Assembly (NCBI GenBank): GCA_959347315.1
Contig: OY365810.1
Location: forward strand, 8,014,598-8,078,597
Length of the DNA: 64,000 nucleotides
Origin: Bimastos eiseni
Lineage: Eukaryota; Annelida; Clitellata; Crassiclitellata; Lumbricidae
Direction of reading: 5' to 3'
Shown here: positions 22,816-35,496 of the stretch, in pieces
Position numbering within the stretch: position 1 is the stretch's first letter
Layout: each line of letters starts with the position of its first letter
The notes under the pieces: model-generated
The model's input: only the letters and a program-made list of their open reading frames with translations
What the model was told of the DNA's origin: nothing
Database searches by the model: none
Made by a program: the position numbers and the translations under genes

Positions 22816-25800
22816 GTTCTTCATATACATTGCTAATGGACTGGAAGAAAGCTCTCTGCTTTCCTCTCTAGGACCAGCAGCAACGGTCAATGCATTGCTA
22901 TGCGTGATCACGGTAACAGTTGCTATGGTAGTGTTAACACTGATGTGTGTTTGCAGCAAGAAAACTGCTTCAATGTAAGTAGCAGGCTCTGCTAGAAATA
23001 AAAAATTATTTATTTTAGGTTTTATTTTTTGCTTTTGTATGCATTTTTTATTTTAAGTTTTGCATTGTAATTGTTGTTAAAAAATATAGTGACTACTAAG
23101 ATTTCTTAAATTAATTCTTAATCATAATCCTCATTGAATAGTAACTGAAATATTTAGCTTTAATATGGTTATTTTCATTAAAATATCTGTTAAAGAAATC
23201 TAGACTTTGCTTCTAGTATGATATCCGTATTGTTGAGCACACACTGTCTTGCAATGTAAAATACTTAGGTATTTATATTGCACCATAAGTTGTTTTTTAA
23301 ATCCTGTATGGCATTATGTAAGTAAGAATATTCAGTGCACTCATCATTGTATAATGTCTTAAATATGAGCAGCTTACTCTTTGTATTTAAAAAATGACTT
23401 TTGTCACATCTTTCTAATTCAACAGGAAACTTCAGAATAATTCTGCACCTCTTGCTGAAAATGAAAATCGAGTTACATTTAAGCAGTTGGTAAAGAATGA
23501 CGACATTGAGAGTCAGGTGATGTTTTATTTTATTTGCACCATTTTAACAAACTGTTTATACCAATACCAATTATTATTAATGGGGTTTTGTCTTAGTCTT
23601 GTTTATTCGTCTGCATAAAAAATTTCAGAAAACTTCTTTTTTCAAGCCACAGATTCTTTTAATTTTTATTTACTAATTCTGTTTATTTTTCTGATCAATT
23701 TTGATCATACCTGAAACTAACTGCTTTTGATGAATGAGCTTTTACTGTTGTTGAACCTAGGTTTTAGAACACTCTCCCTGTACTTGTCAGTTCTGCTTAC
23801 CGTACATACTCGACTATAAGTTGAGAAATTTAAGACTATTTCAGGACGGCAAAATAGGTCGTCGACTTATACTCGAGAGACAAAATAATTGGAGATTTTC
23901 GGACCAAAAATTGAAAATTGCGAAACATTGTTTGATTTCACGTGGAATGACTCTTCTAACTGGCATTATATTTCGCGGAGAAATCTGCAGAATTTCTCCG
24001 CCGAAAGACAGCAGATATCAGGCTATACCTCTCGATTTATGACGGCCGCATGCATTAATGTTGATCTGCCCATAGTAAAATATATATTTCGCGGAGTAAT
24101 CCGACGAACTTCTTCGCCGAAAGACAGCATATATCAAGCTATATCTCTCGATTTATCACTCGTTTTTGATTTCATGGGTTCAACTTATATTCGAGCCGTC
24201 AATTTTGCACGTTATTTTTGTACAAAAGTTGCACTTCGACTTATACTTGAATCGACTTATAGTCGAGTATATACAGTATTAGATCTCTCTCTGTATCTTT
24301 CCATTGCGCCCAGTTGCTTTGTCTTTTTGTTCTCAAAATTGCATATATTCAACATAGGCTCACCTGATATATTCATTAGAAAATATGCATGATCATTGAT
24401 CATGGTTTTATGGTTGTTACTTTTAAACATTTGGACTTCATCTCTTGGTTGCTCAATGGTGCAATAGTTAGTATGCTGGACTGTCACTCAAGAGGTCAGG
24501 GGTTCAAATCCTCACCAATACTGAAATTTGGCTCAAGATTTCTCCTCCACTGGCGCCACTCCTAGCCAACTCAGCCGTAATGAGTACCTAAGCTATACAC
24601 TGATATTGGAAAGATGTGACGGGGACTGGCCGTCTACACTCGTCTGCCGAGGCTAAGAAAATGAAGTTGCTAACACCATGCCCATAGCTGTGTCATCCTC
24701 TGCTTTTTCTTTAATCTTCTGAATATTGTCTTGATTGCAGTTTGGTTCTGGTGTACCATTGAAACGATAGAAATGACTAATCAATATTACTTTCGTATGT
24801 TCTTACATTTTTGTTCTTTGTAATTTCTAGCAATAAATGCTCTTGTCATTTGTTGATTTAGTTAACAGGATCAAATAAAGAAGAGACCAATGAGTGAGTA
24901 GATCGACTATAGCATTATCTAGATAAACACTAATTGCTCATAGTCTTATCAGTGTTCACACTTCAAATTGAACAGGAAAAGTTGTTATCTGTGAAGTGGT
25001 TGTATATCCTGTATGTGTTATGTTGAAGACTTATGTTGACACATGATGAGGTCACTGGCGTTTTCGGTTTTTACCATTCTAACTTCCTGATTCAATTCCA
25101 CAGTGTTTTGTGTGTACCTATGCAAATTTTTGTGTCTACCTATGCAAATTTTTGTGTCTAGCTATGCAAATTTTTGTGTCTACCTATGCATATTTGTGTG
25201 TGTATCTATGCAAATTTGTGTGTGTACCTATGCAAATTTTTGTTCGTATCTATGCAAATTTTTGTGTGCATCTATGCAGGTACACATGGTATGTTACATT
25301 GTATCTATATTATGTGGTTGTGCTTACATGCATGTATCTATTAATGCATCTATGCATATTTATGTTTTGTGGACATTTGCATACATCTGCATATGTATTT
25401 TTGTATTTAGTGGGTGTGCACATGGGGTTTATGATGTAATTATTCCATATCACATAACATAATTGAGCTATATTAAGCCAAAATGATGTCTTTCAATAGA
25501 CTATGTTGTCAAAAGCCTTGTATCCATCCATAAGATTTTGTAGAATTCTCCAACTGATCATTGGATCAACTAACTCAGCTCTTTGTAGGACTATTATGTA
25601 TAACTGTGCACTCATAGCTATTGCTTTTCTTCATTGAGTAGGGCACCACCATCTGATTTTAGGGCATCAATCCATAGTTTAAATGGTTTTGTTTGAAGGA
25701 TTTGATCAAGATTGCAAAGTTTTTGCTTCGACTATAAAATTACTTCCAATAGTTTAGATTCGATAAGGTCAGTTTTTATTGGTGTTTGGACAGCTTGAAT

Positions 25801-28800
25801 AGTTCCAGTAGATCATTCTCTTGGGTTTGTTAGCATGAATTCTGATCTAATCATTAGATAGCAGAACTAGAAACATTAAACTATTATTATAGCCATAGCT
25901 GCTGCATTTATTTATTATTGTGCATTGATTGTAGTGTTTTGTCAAGTTTTTTGTTTGTTTTTATTGCCATTACTGGTTAAAACAGTTGTGCCATGATTTT
26001 CTACACTGATGTGTTTTCCATAGGTGCTTCTTTTCTTTTTGTTCTCTGCCTCCCTAGGTCATTTGTGTCCAAGGTCACCATTTGTCCAGTTTTTCCATTC
26101 TCTCATTCAACTTGTTGTAACTCTTTTTCGTCGTCCAGTCTAGTGACATCATTCTTGGCCTTCCACTTGTCTTTTCCCCACAATCCTTCCCTCAATTATT
26201 GTTCCTAGGAAGGAGTTTCCCCTCATTATGTGGCCTCCATTTTTTATGTCATATTCTAATTATTCATATCAGAGATCTTTCTTGGTGCAACATAATGGCT
26301 GAATTAATTACAATATTTCTGCAAAGACTTTCGGATCAGTCGGATGGTCTTGTGTGCAGCGCTTTTATGATTTTTAATCATCTCATTTGCATTAATTGTT
26401 GAGTTATATTGCACTTTAGCTCTGTACCGGTAGAGAGCTGTGTACCCGCAACAAGTCCGACCCAGCTTTCAGCTGTTGATCATAATGAAGAAACTCGACC
26501 TGCAAGTCATCCCTCTCCCCATCTACCACCGAGAAATCCTCACAACTCATCTGGTCATCCATCTAATCCTGTATCAACTTCAGTTCAGACATCCTCCAGA
26601 GCTTCAACTCCAGCCTCTGTAGGAAGGACTCATGATGACCATGTCTCCAATCATACAGCTTCTGCCTCTTCTGCGACAGCTGCCGAAGGTTCGATGGCAG
26701 CGAAGGAATCCAAACCGCCGGACAATTCCTGGATGCCTTGTAGAGGTTCTTTTTCAGTTTTTTTCTTTCTGTTTCTTCACTTCAGGACCCATGCTGTAAA
26801 AGCCAGAATTAACATCACTGTAAACCATTGAAATAACATACCTAATGACATTGTCATGTGATAATTAATATTGATGGAAAGTAACACTTATTTTAATAGT
26901 AAAATAGTGAAGACCTTTTTGTGTTATCATCATCATCGTTGCAAGGGATTAGTTACTATTTTTTGATATAATATTATACATTTGTATTCTCAGTATTGCC
27001 ATATACTGCTTTGTATTTTATCATAAATTTGCATATTGCCATTTTCAGGCTCATATTATTAGTGCTTTTCGCATGTCATGACATCTGAGTAGCAAGCTAC
27101 TATTTGTTAACAATCTAAGGGATTAAAAGGGCTATTAAGTTACTAGTTGTAAGGAAACAGTGATTATAATTGTTTAGATGGATCACATGAATCCAATCTA
27201 TAAGTTGATTGGTCAGTTATGTTTGCCGCTTTTAGTAAACACTACAGTTCTTTCTCACATCCATGTTTTACTTTATTATCCTTAATCAGCAAATGTTTAC
27301 TTTTCTGTATATATGAAAACAAACTATTCATTTCTTGATGTGGATTTGCATCAGAATGGCTGTAAATAATTTGATACATAGTGTTTTATGTAAAAGGTTT
27401 AATTGAGATTGGATTGAGGCATACTCTCAGATATTTGTTTGTGGCTATTGTTCAGCTTTTTCTTTGTTCTTGCAGTTCAGCCAGATTATGAAGAAGTGGA
27501 TTTGCCTGAAAAGCCACGGTCTGCGAATACCAAATTGGACGATTGCGATGATAGCAACATCTACCAAGATATCGACGTATTTACCGTTTCTATTCTCTCC
27601 TTTATGATTTTATAAATGGCCTCTCACAAATCAGAGGTGCTTCCAGTGTGAAGAACTCCTCAAAAAATAAAATCCTTAAGAGGATAAGCAGAAGCAGTAC
27701 TGTAGTGCTACCAGAAAAGATTTCAGCATAGATCTTTTCGATATTGTTGATCTGTTTACAGTATTTGTCTGCCATTGGCTGATTTTTTTTGCATTAGACA
27801 CTGTTGTCTTAGTTACTAATTACAATCTATTACATCTTTCCCTGCTTTGGTTGCTCTCTGGCTCATATCTGTCAGTTAAATTACTGCCTCAACAGTTCAT
27901 CCTGTTCTGCAGTTGAGGCCAAAGAATGCTAACATAATTATGTTGATGTTGATGATGGAAATATCAACTCATGTAATTATATGCATCTAAATACCATACA
28001 GCTCCTTTTAAAGCCTAAAACAATTCTGAAATAAGTCAAGAATTGTGTAAAAATATTATGTAAGTCTTCCATCTCTGGTAGTGGAATATAGTGCAAGTTT
28101 TTGCTAACCTATAATATGGAAACTTGCTTGGAAAATGTCAAAAGTATTGTATTAACCATTCGTATTGTAAAATTTGAGATTTATGTTTATTCCAGTTCAC
28201 CAAGTTGTGACCGTGAATAAATAGTGCATAATTATCTCAATGCTGGTTATTAATATCTGTTTGCTGTTCTATTTTTATGCGATGTAAACTGTTAATGTTT
28301 TGTAATGTATTTTATTTAATTTAGAAATGCTAATTCATTTCATATACTGACACTGATATTTCTTTTGACCAATGCTGATGTCCTGTAATTGTCACACTTT
28401 CAGAATATTCTCCACCTTTTAATGTACTTGTTGTTTTCAAATAAGCTGAAACCTCTAACATTGTGCATAAATTGTCTCTGAATTGCAAAACGAGCCACTG
28501 TATGAGACCTATTGATTTTGAATTTTATTACAAAGAATGTTGGATGTGTGTCTTGCTGAATGACTTTCATTTGAATCAGTTCACATGATAGCTGATGATA
28601 GAATCCACTAAATCACTTGAATCATGTTTTTTTCAACTTTCTTTCAACATTTAACATATTTATTAACTTTCATAACTAAAATTTTCTTATGCAGCTGAAT
28701 CAGGAGTCAAAATCGCAAAAGTTGACTACGAAAAACTCGGACAGCATAGAACCCTATGCAGAATTTAAAGAAGATTGTAAGTTCTGCTCTTGTTTTGCTT

Positions 28801-30260
28801 CCATCATTCGTCGTTCTATTGTTGTAATTTATTAGTAAACAGAACACCAGACATAATTCTAATGATACTTGAATATTGCTTTGAAATTAAAATGTAGTTA
28901 TCAAACCATCCTTGCACTCCTAACATTATACTTAACCATAACATAGCCATAGTTTTTTATTTTCCAATCAAACTGTGAAGAAAGATACAACAGTGGGGTC
29001 AACACATATTCAGAGAATGATCGGGAAAATAGGGAAGATATAAAACCCTTAAGGGACCTTTGTCCCGCTAGCAGGGTCACCCTTACAAGTATAGTAGCTT
29101 TAATGCTACTTATACCTTCAATAGTGAGATTACATGGCATATACTTTGTGTAATTTCTCTGCCAAAACTTTTTGCACTACAATATACTGCTTGACTGCTG
29201 TAATGTTTCTTTTAATTTCTAAAGTGATATAAAGTGGCATGTGTTCCGTTAAAATCAATCATCTTGCATATCTTTTATTTCTTCTATTTAATTTCTTGTT
29301 AATAACATCAGGTTTTGATATACAGTTAATCTTCAGATTATAAATTGTTATAAAATCTCAAGTGTCATTGAATGCTAGTTTTGTATAATCTTCATGGTAA
29401 GTATAGCTTATATTTGATTCTTCCTTGGTTCATCAAAGGCGAGGACTGGCCACCAACCCTCAATGTTAATGCTAAGAAAAGGAAATGGTTAGCACTTCAT
29501 ACTCATGGCTACCTCTTGTGCCTAACTTAATTACTGTGTGTCTTGTTCTTTAGCTAAGCAGTCATCCGATGTTGTGAGGCCTCGAAGAAACTCTACATCT
29601 TTGCAAGCGTCTGAATCAGGCGCTCCGACCGGAATTCAGTCAAAAACTGAAACTCCTCGCTATGCCAAAGTCGACAAATCGAGGAAGAGTCACGAGGCTT
29701 CTTCGTCCAATTCATCTCTGGCAAATCATCTGCCCGAGGATGGTCTCGCATCACAAAAGGTCACAAGAGAGTCTGCACCTGCTACAAACGTAGCCGAACT
29801 CTACACTCAAGTCCACAAGCCAAAAGGAAATGTAGTAGCCGTTACCAATGAGCATGATAAAGACTCACACATACCTAAATCTCAAGAAAGTGTGAATGGG
29901 GAGAGTTCCAACGCTGCAAATGGTGACATGGTCTTAAATCCGTGCTACAGTACCACCATGCTTCGGAACTACCCGGCTGCCGCTACCTCTGGTCATGATT
30001 CAACTCGGCCGGCACATGTTCCGACGCTGGAAGAACCACCTTACTCTACGATCGGTGAAGAACGTGTTCTTGTTACCGTGAACCCAGATCCGGGTTATTC
30101 TTCAATCGATGAGGTACAGGGTGCCGTATATTCTGAGATATCAGCAACAACTTCGCAGAGCGGAGATGGATCGGGAGCAGCTGCAAATGCCAATGTTCGG
30201 CCAAAGGAACCCATCTATGAACTAGTGGATGCAAAGGCAAAAGATGATGTCTCAAGTTAG
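22816..30260 (+). CDS. PAG1/Cbp-like transmembrane adaptor with multiple phosphotyrosine motifs
   Basis: Exons: about 22816 (or 22872)-22974, 23426-23516, 24869-24897, 26420-26745, 27476-27576, 28695-28776, 29554-30260; phases agree, giving roughly 500 codons. Exon 1 encodes a TM helix (LLCVITVTVAMVVLTLM) followed by CVCSKK, a likely palmitoylation site as in raft adaptors. The start is unsettled: ATG near 22816 has an upstream in-frame stop, but a good acceptor ends at 22871. The long cytoplasmic tail holds DYEEV, IYQDI, PYAEF, RYAKVDKSRKS (Tyr 29661), LYTQVHKP (29802), PYSTI (30042), GYSSI (30096), VYSEI (30129) and IYELV (30216). YAKVDKSRKS resembles the Csk-binding YASVDRNKK of vertebrate PAG1, and LYTQVHKP resembles MYSSVNKP. 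Expected role: raft-anchored scaffold recruiting Csk and other SH2 proteins. Exon 4 is Ser/Pro-rich with PHLPPR, a possible SH3 site. Exon 3 is the least certain. Family assignment is by motif order, not alignment. Confidence 0.72.
23800..24276. mobile_element. Tc1/mariner-type MITE flanked by TA
   Basis: Terminal repeats CCGTACATACTCGACTATAA (from 23800) and TTATAGTCGAGTATATACAG (to 24276) are inverted copies of about 25 bp, each flanked by TA, the duplication typical of Tc1/mariner insertions. Inside are two diverged direct copies of a unit of about 90 bp containing TTTCGCGGAG, then CGCCGAAAGACAGC, then CTCTCGATTTAT. There is no transposase, and the open frames crossing it are artefacts. 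It lies in the second intron of the PAG1-like gene. Confidence 0.72.
24450..24690 (+). repeat. tRNA-derived SINE
   Basis: The 5' part resembles a tRNA: ATAGTTAGTATGCTGGAC in A-box position and GGGGTTCAAATCCTC matching the B box GGTTCRANNCC. A tRNA-unrelated body and the tail CTGCCGAGGCTAAG, then GAAGTTGCTAACA follow. Diverged copies of the tail are at 21.2 kb and 29.44-29.51 kb. It is not a functional tRNA, as acceptor and anticodon stems do not form. Confidence 0.6.
25111..25281. repeat. 22-bp tandem array carrying octamer (ATGCAAAT) sites
   Basis: Eight units of exactly 22 bp, each close to TGTGTCTACCTATGCAAATTTT. The octamer position falls at 25120, 25142, 25164, 25186, 25208, 25230, 25252 and 25274. 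Six are perfect ATGCAAAT, one is ATGCATAT and the last ATGCAGGT. ATGCAAAT is the consensus site of POU-domain (Oct) proteins. The array lies in the large intron of the PAG1-like gene between exons 3 and 4. Because 22 is not a multiple of 3, long open frames run through it; they are not coding. Confidence 0.8.
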
Positions 30261-30323
30261 AGGATGTGGACCCAGCCATTGTGTTTTGTGTGTGCCTTTT
30301 ATCGCTGTGATACAGTAAACGTA

Positions 30324-30329
30324 AATAAA
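30324..30329 (+). terminator. Proximal polyadenylation signal of the PAG1-like gene
   Basis: AATAAA 64 bp after the stop codon. The AT-rich DNA that follows could also belong to a longer 3' UTR. Confidence 0.5.
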
Positions 30330-33300
30330 CTCGATATTGTAAGTGTGGAGCAGGGTTTTTCAGATCATTGAGCTATTCACAAGAGGTTTGATTGAATTTG
30401 GCAATCTACTGTAAAGGCGTGCATGATTGACTTTTGATCTGTGGATTGTAATCATTCTGTTATATCCATCCAAGTAGTTAATGTTTCTCTGCCCTTGGTG
30501 GGCATTGGATGTACTACCACTATCATGTGATTAAGTGTTGATTTCCAACTATTGTTTGTAATCTCAGTAGGAGCAACATTTCATGTGATGAAAAATATAT
30601 GATGAGGCTTCAAGTCTGAGATATCAGCAACAAAATTTTATAAGTTGATATTTTCATGTCAATTATGTCAGTCTTTAATCAGTTACCAGTCAGTGCCTTT
30701 TGGTGATTTTGTCTCTTTTATCTATGTCTAGTTTTCTGTTGAATTTTGAAAGCCAAATTTTGTTTATAACAATTTTAATGTATTTTTGTTTTCAATTGTC
30801 TCTTTTGAATCTAGTATGTGGTAGTTTTATGAAGAAAACAGGTTTCTCATCAATTTATTTAAGTTCAAACACACTGAGGATGGAATCCATGTTTTTCATG
30901 TGAGTCAGAAAACAGTTTCTTATGGATGTTGAAAGAGCGTTACAGTAGATTCCAAACCAATTGGCCATTGTTGCTTTTGAAGCTTTGTTTGTCTCTATGG
31001 TGAAAGACAATACTTGGCATCAATTCGTATGTCTAGTGGTTAATTATGCTCTTATCTTATATGAAGTTCATTTACATTTTAATAATAGGATATTTGACAC
31101 GTAGGATTATTCTAGTTTTAGATAATCTTATTTTTCAAGGAATTAAGATTTAGAGTTTAAAGCATAGTTTTAAAAACACGAGCAGTACAGGTAGAACGTT
31201 AAATTTTATAAGTTGATATTTTCATGTTTTTCATTTAAATTTCCCTGTCTAGTTCTTTGATAATCTTCACTTGAATAGATCTATAATGTTTGCATTTAGA
31301 TTACAAAGCTTTGATGCAAGAATTGTAATGTTTTATGAATTATGTAGTTAATTGTAACTGTATGTTCTAGTTTTAAGATAGTTTACTGTAATCGGAAAAG
31401 CTTTGCTGTTTTAACTTTGCACTTTTAGCATATTTTAATAATAAGCATTTAATTTTTAATCATTGCATGAGATATTACTATAAACTTTCGCATACAGTAC
31501 AGTTTCGTACAGAAATTCTGGTAGAGTTCAGTCTTGAGTAATATTATTATCATTATGCAGTATTAGACACCACTATATAAGTACCAAGCATCAATTGATT
31601 TTGCTGACCAATAACTGAATTAAGGACTTGATGAAAATCCGTGCTGTGCTTAAAAGGCTTCTAAGGTTCTGAAATGGATTACGCAAGGTAGCTTTATGGA
31701 ACTGTGAGAATGTTGAATTGTAGTAGCTGTGTAAATCCTATTTATGATTATCCTATGGCTTGAATTTTTGTGTCAATGGCGTAAAGATTATTTAAAATAA
31801 GTCATATTATGACAAGTATTAAATACCAGAATCTGTTGTTATGTTGTATTAATGTGCATGTCTCGCAGAAATATTATGATCGAGTCGTTCTTGTAGCTGC
31901 TATTGTGGATAGTCATTGAATGATTGTTTTTACAGCTAATGTTAAGACATCTATTGTTAATATTTTCAAATTATTTATTCTCTAGTTGTCGGGCTTTTGT
32001 TTAGTTTTACACTTTGCGACGGTGCACTTTACTAAAGTCAGAGATTGTGCCATTGTTTGTCTTAGGAGTCTATGGTATCCAGAAGGTGAGCTGCCAAAAA
32101 TTACACATTCCAGAAACTTTCCACACGATTTAGTAACCAAGTGTCTAATTTAGTGTCTTTTGCAAAGCTTTTGATGTGTTGTAAAATGTATGTAGCCTAA
32201 TGAGTAATATAATACTAGTTTCTGTTTAACGATATTTCATCACAATGAAGTTGATTAGCATTGCCATCCTCTTATATCCAGGCTTGGGACTGGCACTACT
32301 AGAGTATGGGCAGTGACGGAGTTCGATTGGGAACAGCAGGAACACATTCTTATTTATGTATTTTAAACAGAAAATTTATTAAGTGTCTGTTAACAGAGTA
32401 CATCACTTTGGCCATTAGTGAGTCAGACGTGTTTTGTTGGAATGAGAGACTTTGTAACATGTATGGTTGTAGGTTACAATGACCTTTTTATATGTGAAAA
32501 TGTAGGACTAAGTAACCAGAAATGATGTTTACTCAGGAGTGTTTGATACACGCCATTTATTAAAACGTTTATTCAAGTTTTTCCTTCAGTTTCATGGATA
32601 CATGTTACACAGCACTTAGAGATGTTTTTAAAATGTTGCTTTTAAATTTTTCATTTTTCCTATTCTCTGCGATTAGTTATGGAAATAATTGAGTTTAGAG
32701 AACATGTTGATGTGATGGATTTGATTTGTTCTTCTAGTAGTTCTTGTTCAGATCCTGAGTCAAACGAGAGTTTTTATATAAGCAGAATATTATACAGCTG
32801 CCATTCTATCTTACTGTTGGTGTTGATTTTCTATAATCAATGCACACATTTCTGGGCATAAACATGTAATGGAACATTGATATAGTACCTTGTAGGGACT
32901 CTCTCACGGCCTTGACATTTCGTTTAGTACCCACGTGGGTCCAAGTTATTGCCCATGGATATGTTTGCAGGATGTTATGTTAAATTGAAAATCTTCATCA
33001 GATGCTTCTTATGTGGGAGTTTAAATTGAATGCTCGTTTTATAATATAATGTGCATATAACATGCTCGGACACACAGATAGCCGTCAATTTCTGTACCTT
33101 AAGGCACCACTTGAATTACATAGCCTGCCATGCTCAGGGCACTTTTGAGAGGTCATTAAAAGATGCACAATGGCTCCCTCTAACTATGTTCATTATGTAC
33201 AGAAAATAATGTGATTATAGAATTACTTTCAAAGCCTATAAATATGTAATAAATTGAACAGATGTTTAGCAGAACCACTTCAGGAAAAAAGATGAATACA

Positions 33301-33886
33301 TTTCTGGTGAAAAAGTTGATTTTTGTGTACCATTTTATTCAGATGAAAGTTTTAAATATTGTACAGCAATATCAGGGCCTGATCATATATGTTCAGGTAA
33401 TTCATACTGTATTGCTCAAGGGCTGACTCAGTGGCTATTCCAGGACCCCCTCAGACTTTGCACCTCCAAACGCGTTAGCTGGAGTGGTCTGCTAAATGTG
33501 AGTGATAAAAAAGCAAAAAGTTTGTAGGCTTGTAAAGAGGTCATGAAAATAAGGCCTTTCCACATTGTCCATAATGAACTTCTTACTGGCCATCATTGAG
33601 TGATAATTCAGAACTAAGGCACGAATTTATGGACATATATTATTTGCAATCATTGCTATGAGCTTGTTATAAAAAATACTGTTGAGAATTGTACTGTTTT
33701 GCTTATCTGTTTTTCACAGCTGTCAGATGTGGCTTAAGTCATCATCTGTCAAATGGTAATAATAACATTTACATTGTGACTTTAAATGCTGTACATCCTC
33801 TATCAGTTGTATTGTTAAAGCATTTTGAAAACTGATCTTCTGTTCAAAGTTATGCTAGTGCCTTCTCATGTTTGATTATGAATTAT
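30330..33886. other. AT-rich 3' flank or long 3' UTR
   Basis: No gene recognised. Open frames of 60-67 codons here have ordinary AT-rich composition and no domain. Segment 32281-32333 repeats 18630-18682. ATTTTATAAGTTGATATTTTCATG occurs twice (30634-30658 and 31203-31227), a small local duplication. Confidence 0.35.
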
Positions 33887-35073
33887 CAGTGATGTAGTCG
33901 AGTCCACCTAGTCCGAGTCCAGAGTTGCTAGAGCCCGAGTCCGAGTCCCAAATGTCCGAGTCCAAGTACACAAAAACACAGAATAAAAGGTCTTGTTGAA
34001 AAGCAACAGTTCAATATATGTTATATAGCACAATGAATTAATGCTGAGTGCCAAAAAATATTAGTACAATTGATCAAGTTACTTTTAATTCATCTGAATT
34101 AGGGGCCTACATTTCAGGTACACACAAGCTAAGTCTTTGTTGTGGAGTGCGGGCACTGAAACACAGGGTCCCATTATCCGATATCTATGTATATGACACC
34201 TGCATAATACCCCACCCACAACCGAACACGGCAGACACTTACCACGAGAGTACTCCACTGACCATTACCACGGCAATGATTATACCCCAGTGGGGCGCAA
34301 GCGAGGCGAGAGTACAACGATCACAGCTATAATTAGAAACAGCACACACACACACACGTGCACACACTGCACAACGTACACACACTAATAGGGGACTCTG
34401 TGAAATAGATGGCGCCAGTATCAAATGTGGGTAACCGAGGTAAAATTGTGTGTGATGTATGTTTCTTCACGCAAAAGTAAAAGTTAGTCAAATTATAAAA
34501 TGCCTACGTATTGCTGCGTGCCAAAATTCAAAGGAAAAGAAGGCGGCAACCGATTAGATCTTAAGGTTTTAACCTGCATGCAATATTTATAATTTTCTTA
34601 TTCGCGCAACGGCAAATGGAAAGTCCGCAGTGATTGGACGTAAAAATGAGACATATGTTGCCCTCTCCTCTCTCCATTTCTAGTGTTCAACTTTATGTAT
34701 TTATCCATAACGGAATTACATTTTAATTCTGACGCCAGCCATCGATCGGAACAACATAAATAAACAACGCATGGCCAATATAAAAAATTTTCTTAGACCT
34801 ATGTGCATACTGGCGCCACCTGTTTCTGCCCACAGTGTCTCCTATTGGAAGTTGGCCAAGAACACCGAGAGATCTAAATACAATCTAGGTTATAATGGTA
34901 GCCATTTCAAGTATGTAGGCAGTGAGCACACGTAATTTCTAGGGTGAGAAAAAATTCGAGAGTAGGGCTTCGAGTCCGTGTCCCCAAGTCCGAGTCATGT
35001 CATTCCGAGACCTCCAAAAAACGGTCTGGAGTCGGACTCGAGTCCTTTGTCGGACTCGAGTACTACATCACTG
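33887..35073. mobile_element. hAT/P-type DNA transposon with 8-bp target duplication
   Basis: Termini CAGTGATGTAGT (33887) and ACTACATCACTG (ending 35073) are perfect 12-bp inverted repeats. They continue as subterminal GAGTCCGAGTCC-type repeats on both sides. The flanks TGAATTAT (33879-33886) and AGAATTAT (35074-35081) match 7 of 8, an 8-bp target-site duplication typical of hAT and P elements. The interior of about 1.19 kb has no full transposase, only a short THAP-like start at 34500. It is probably a non-autonomous or deleted copy. Confidence 0.75.
34500..34565 (+). pseudogene. THAP-like zinc-finger N-terminus inside the transposon
   Basis: ATG at 34500 begins MPTYCCVPKFKGKEGGNRLD, resembling the start of THAP domains (MPxxCxVxxC). 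The second zinc-binding Cys position is Phe here, and the frame ends soon after CTTAAG/GTTTTAAC, a possible donor. No continuation was found. It is likely the remnant of a THAP-bearing transposase or captured host exon. Confidence 0.35.
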
Positions 35074-35321
35074 AGAATTATTATACATAATATGTAGATC
35101 TATGCCTGCCGAGCATTATTTTATTGTATTGATTGAAAATGGGAATGATGATTAGTTTAGTTTGATCGTGTCAATTAGCGTTCTTAATCTTGTTAAGAAA
35201 CTGGATGGGCTGCGACCATCATACATAGCCGTGCACACCTTTATTAGGATCATCATAGGATGGACCTCTAAAAATAGACTAAAGGAGTAATGGTTGCCTA
35301 TTTTTTCGCTTTTATTTTTGA

Positions 35322-35496
35322 ACGCCGTTCGTGATAACGGACAGCGTTGACGGCCGAGATAAAGAAGACTTAAGACAACAGGTCAGTCTTACCGAAATAC
35401 TGATAACGGCTAACTTTTGACAGGTGTGATAAGAAACCTGTTTGACTCTTAGTCTCAAACTTATAATAGGCTGTGTCGTTATCACTGCGAACGGCG
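35322..35496. mobile_element. Short inverted-repeat element (MITE-like)
   Basis: ACGCCGTTCGTGATAACGGA at the left and TCGTTATCACTGCGAACGGC at the right are inverted near-copies about 175 bp apart. There is no coding content. I could not assign a target duplication. Confidence 0.4.

Noticed and set aside
23889..24392. 167-codon open frame on the plus strand
   Set aside because: It runs through the TA-flanked MITE, its internal duplication and AT-rich flank, and shows no domain. It is a by-product of the repeat.
24462..24530. Possible tRNA gene
   Set aside because: A and B boxes are present, but acceptor and anticodon stems do not pair. It continues into a SINE body.
25103..25462. Two overlapping frames rich in Cys, Phe and Tyr
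   Set aside because: They translate the 22-bp octamer array in different frames, so the apparent peptide repeat is only the DNA period.
34048..34332. 94-codon open frame
   Set aside because: It lies within the hAT/P-type element, starts without context and has no transposase motif.
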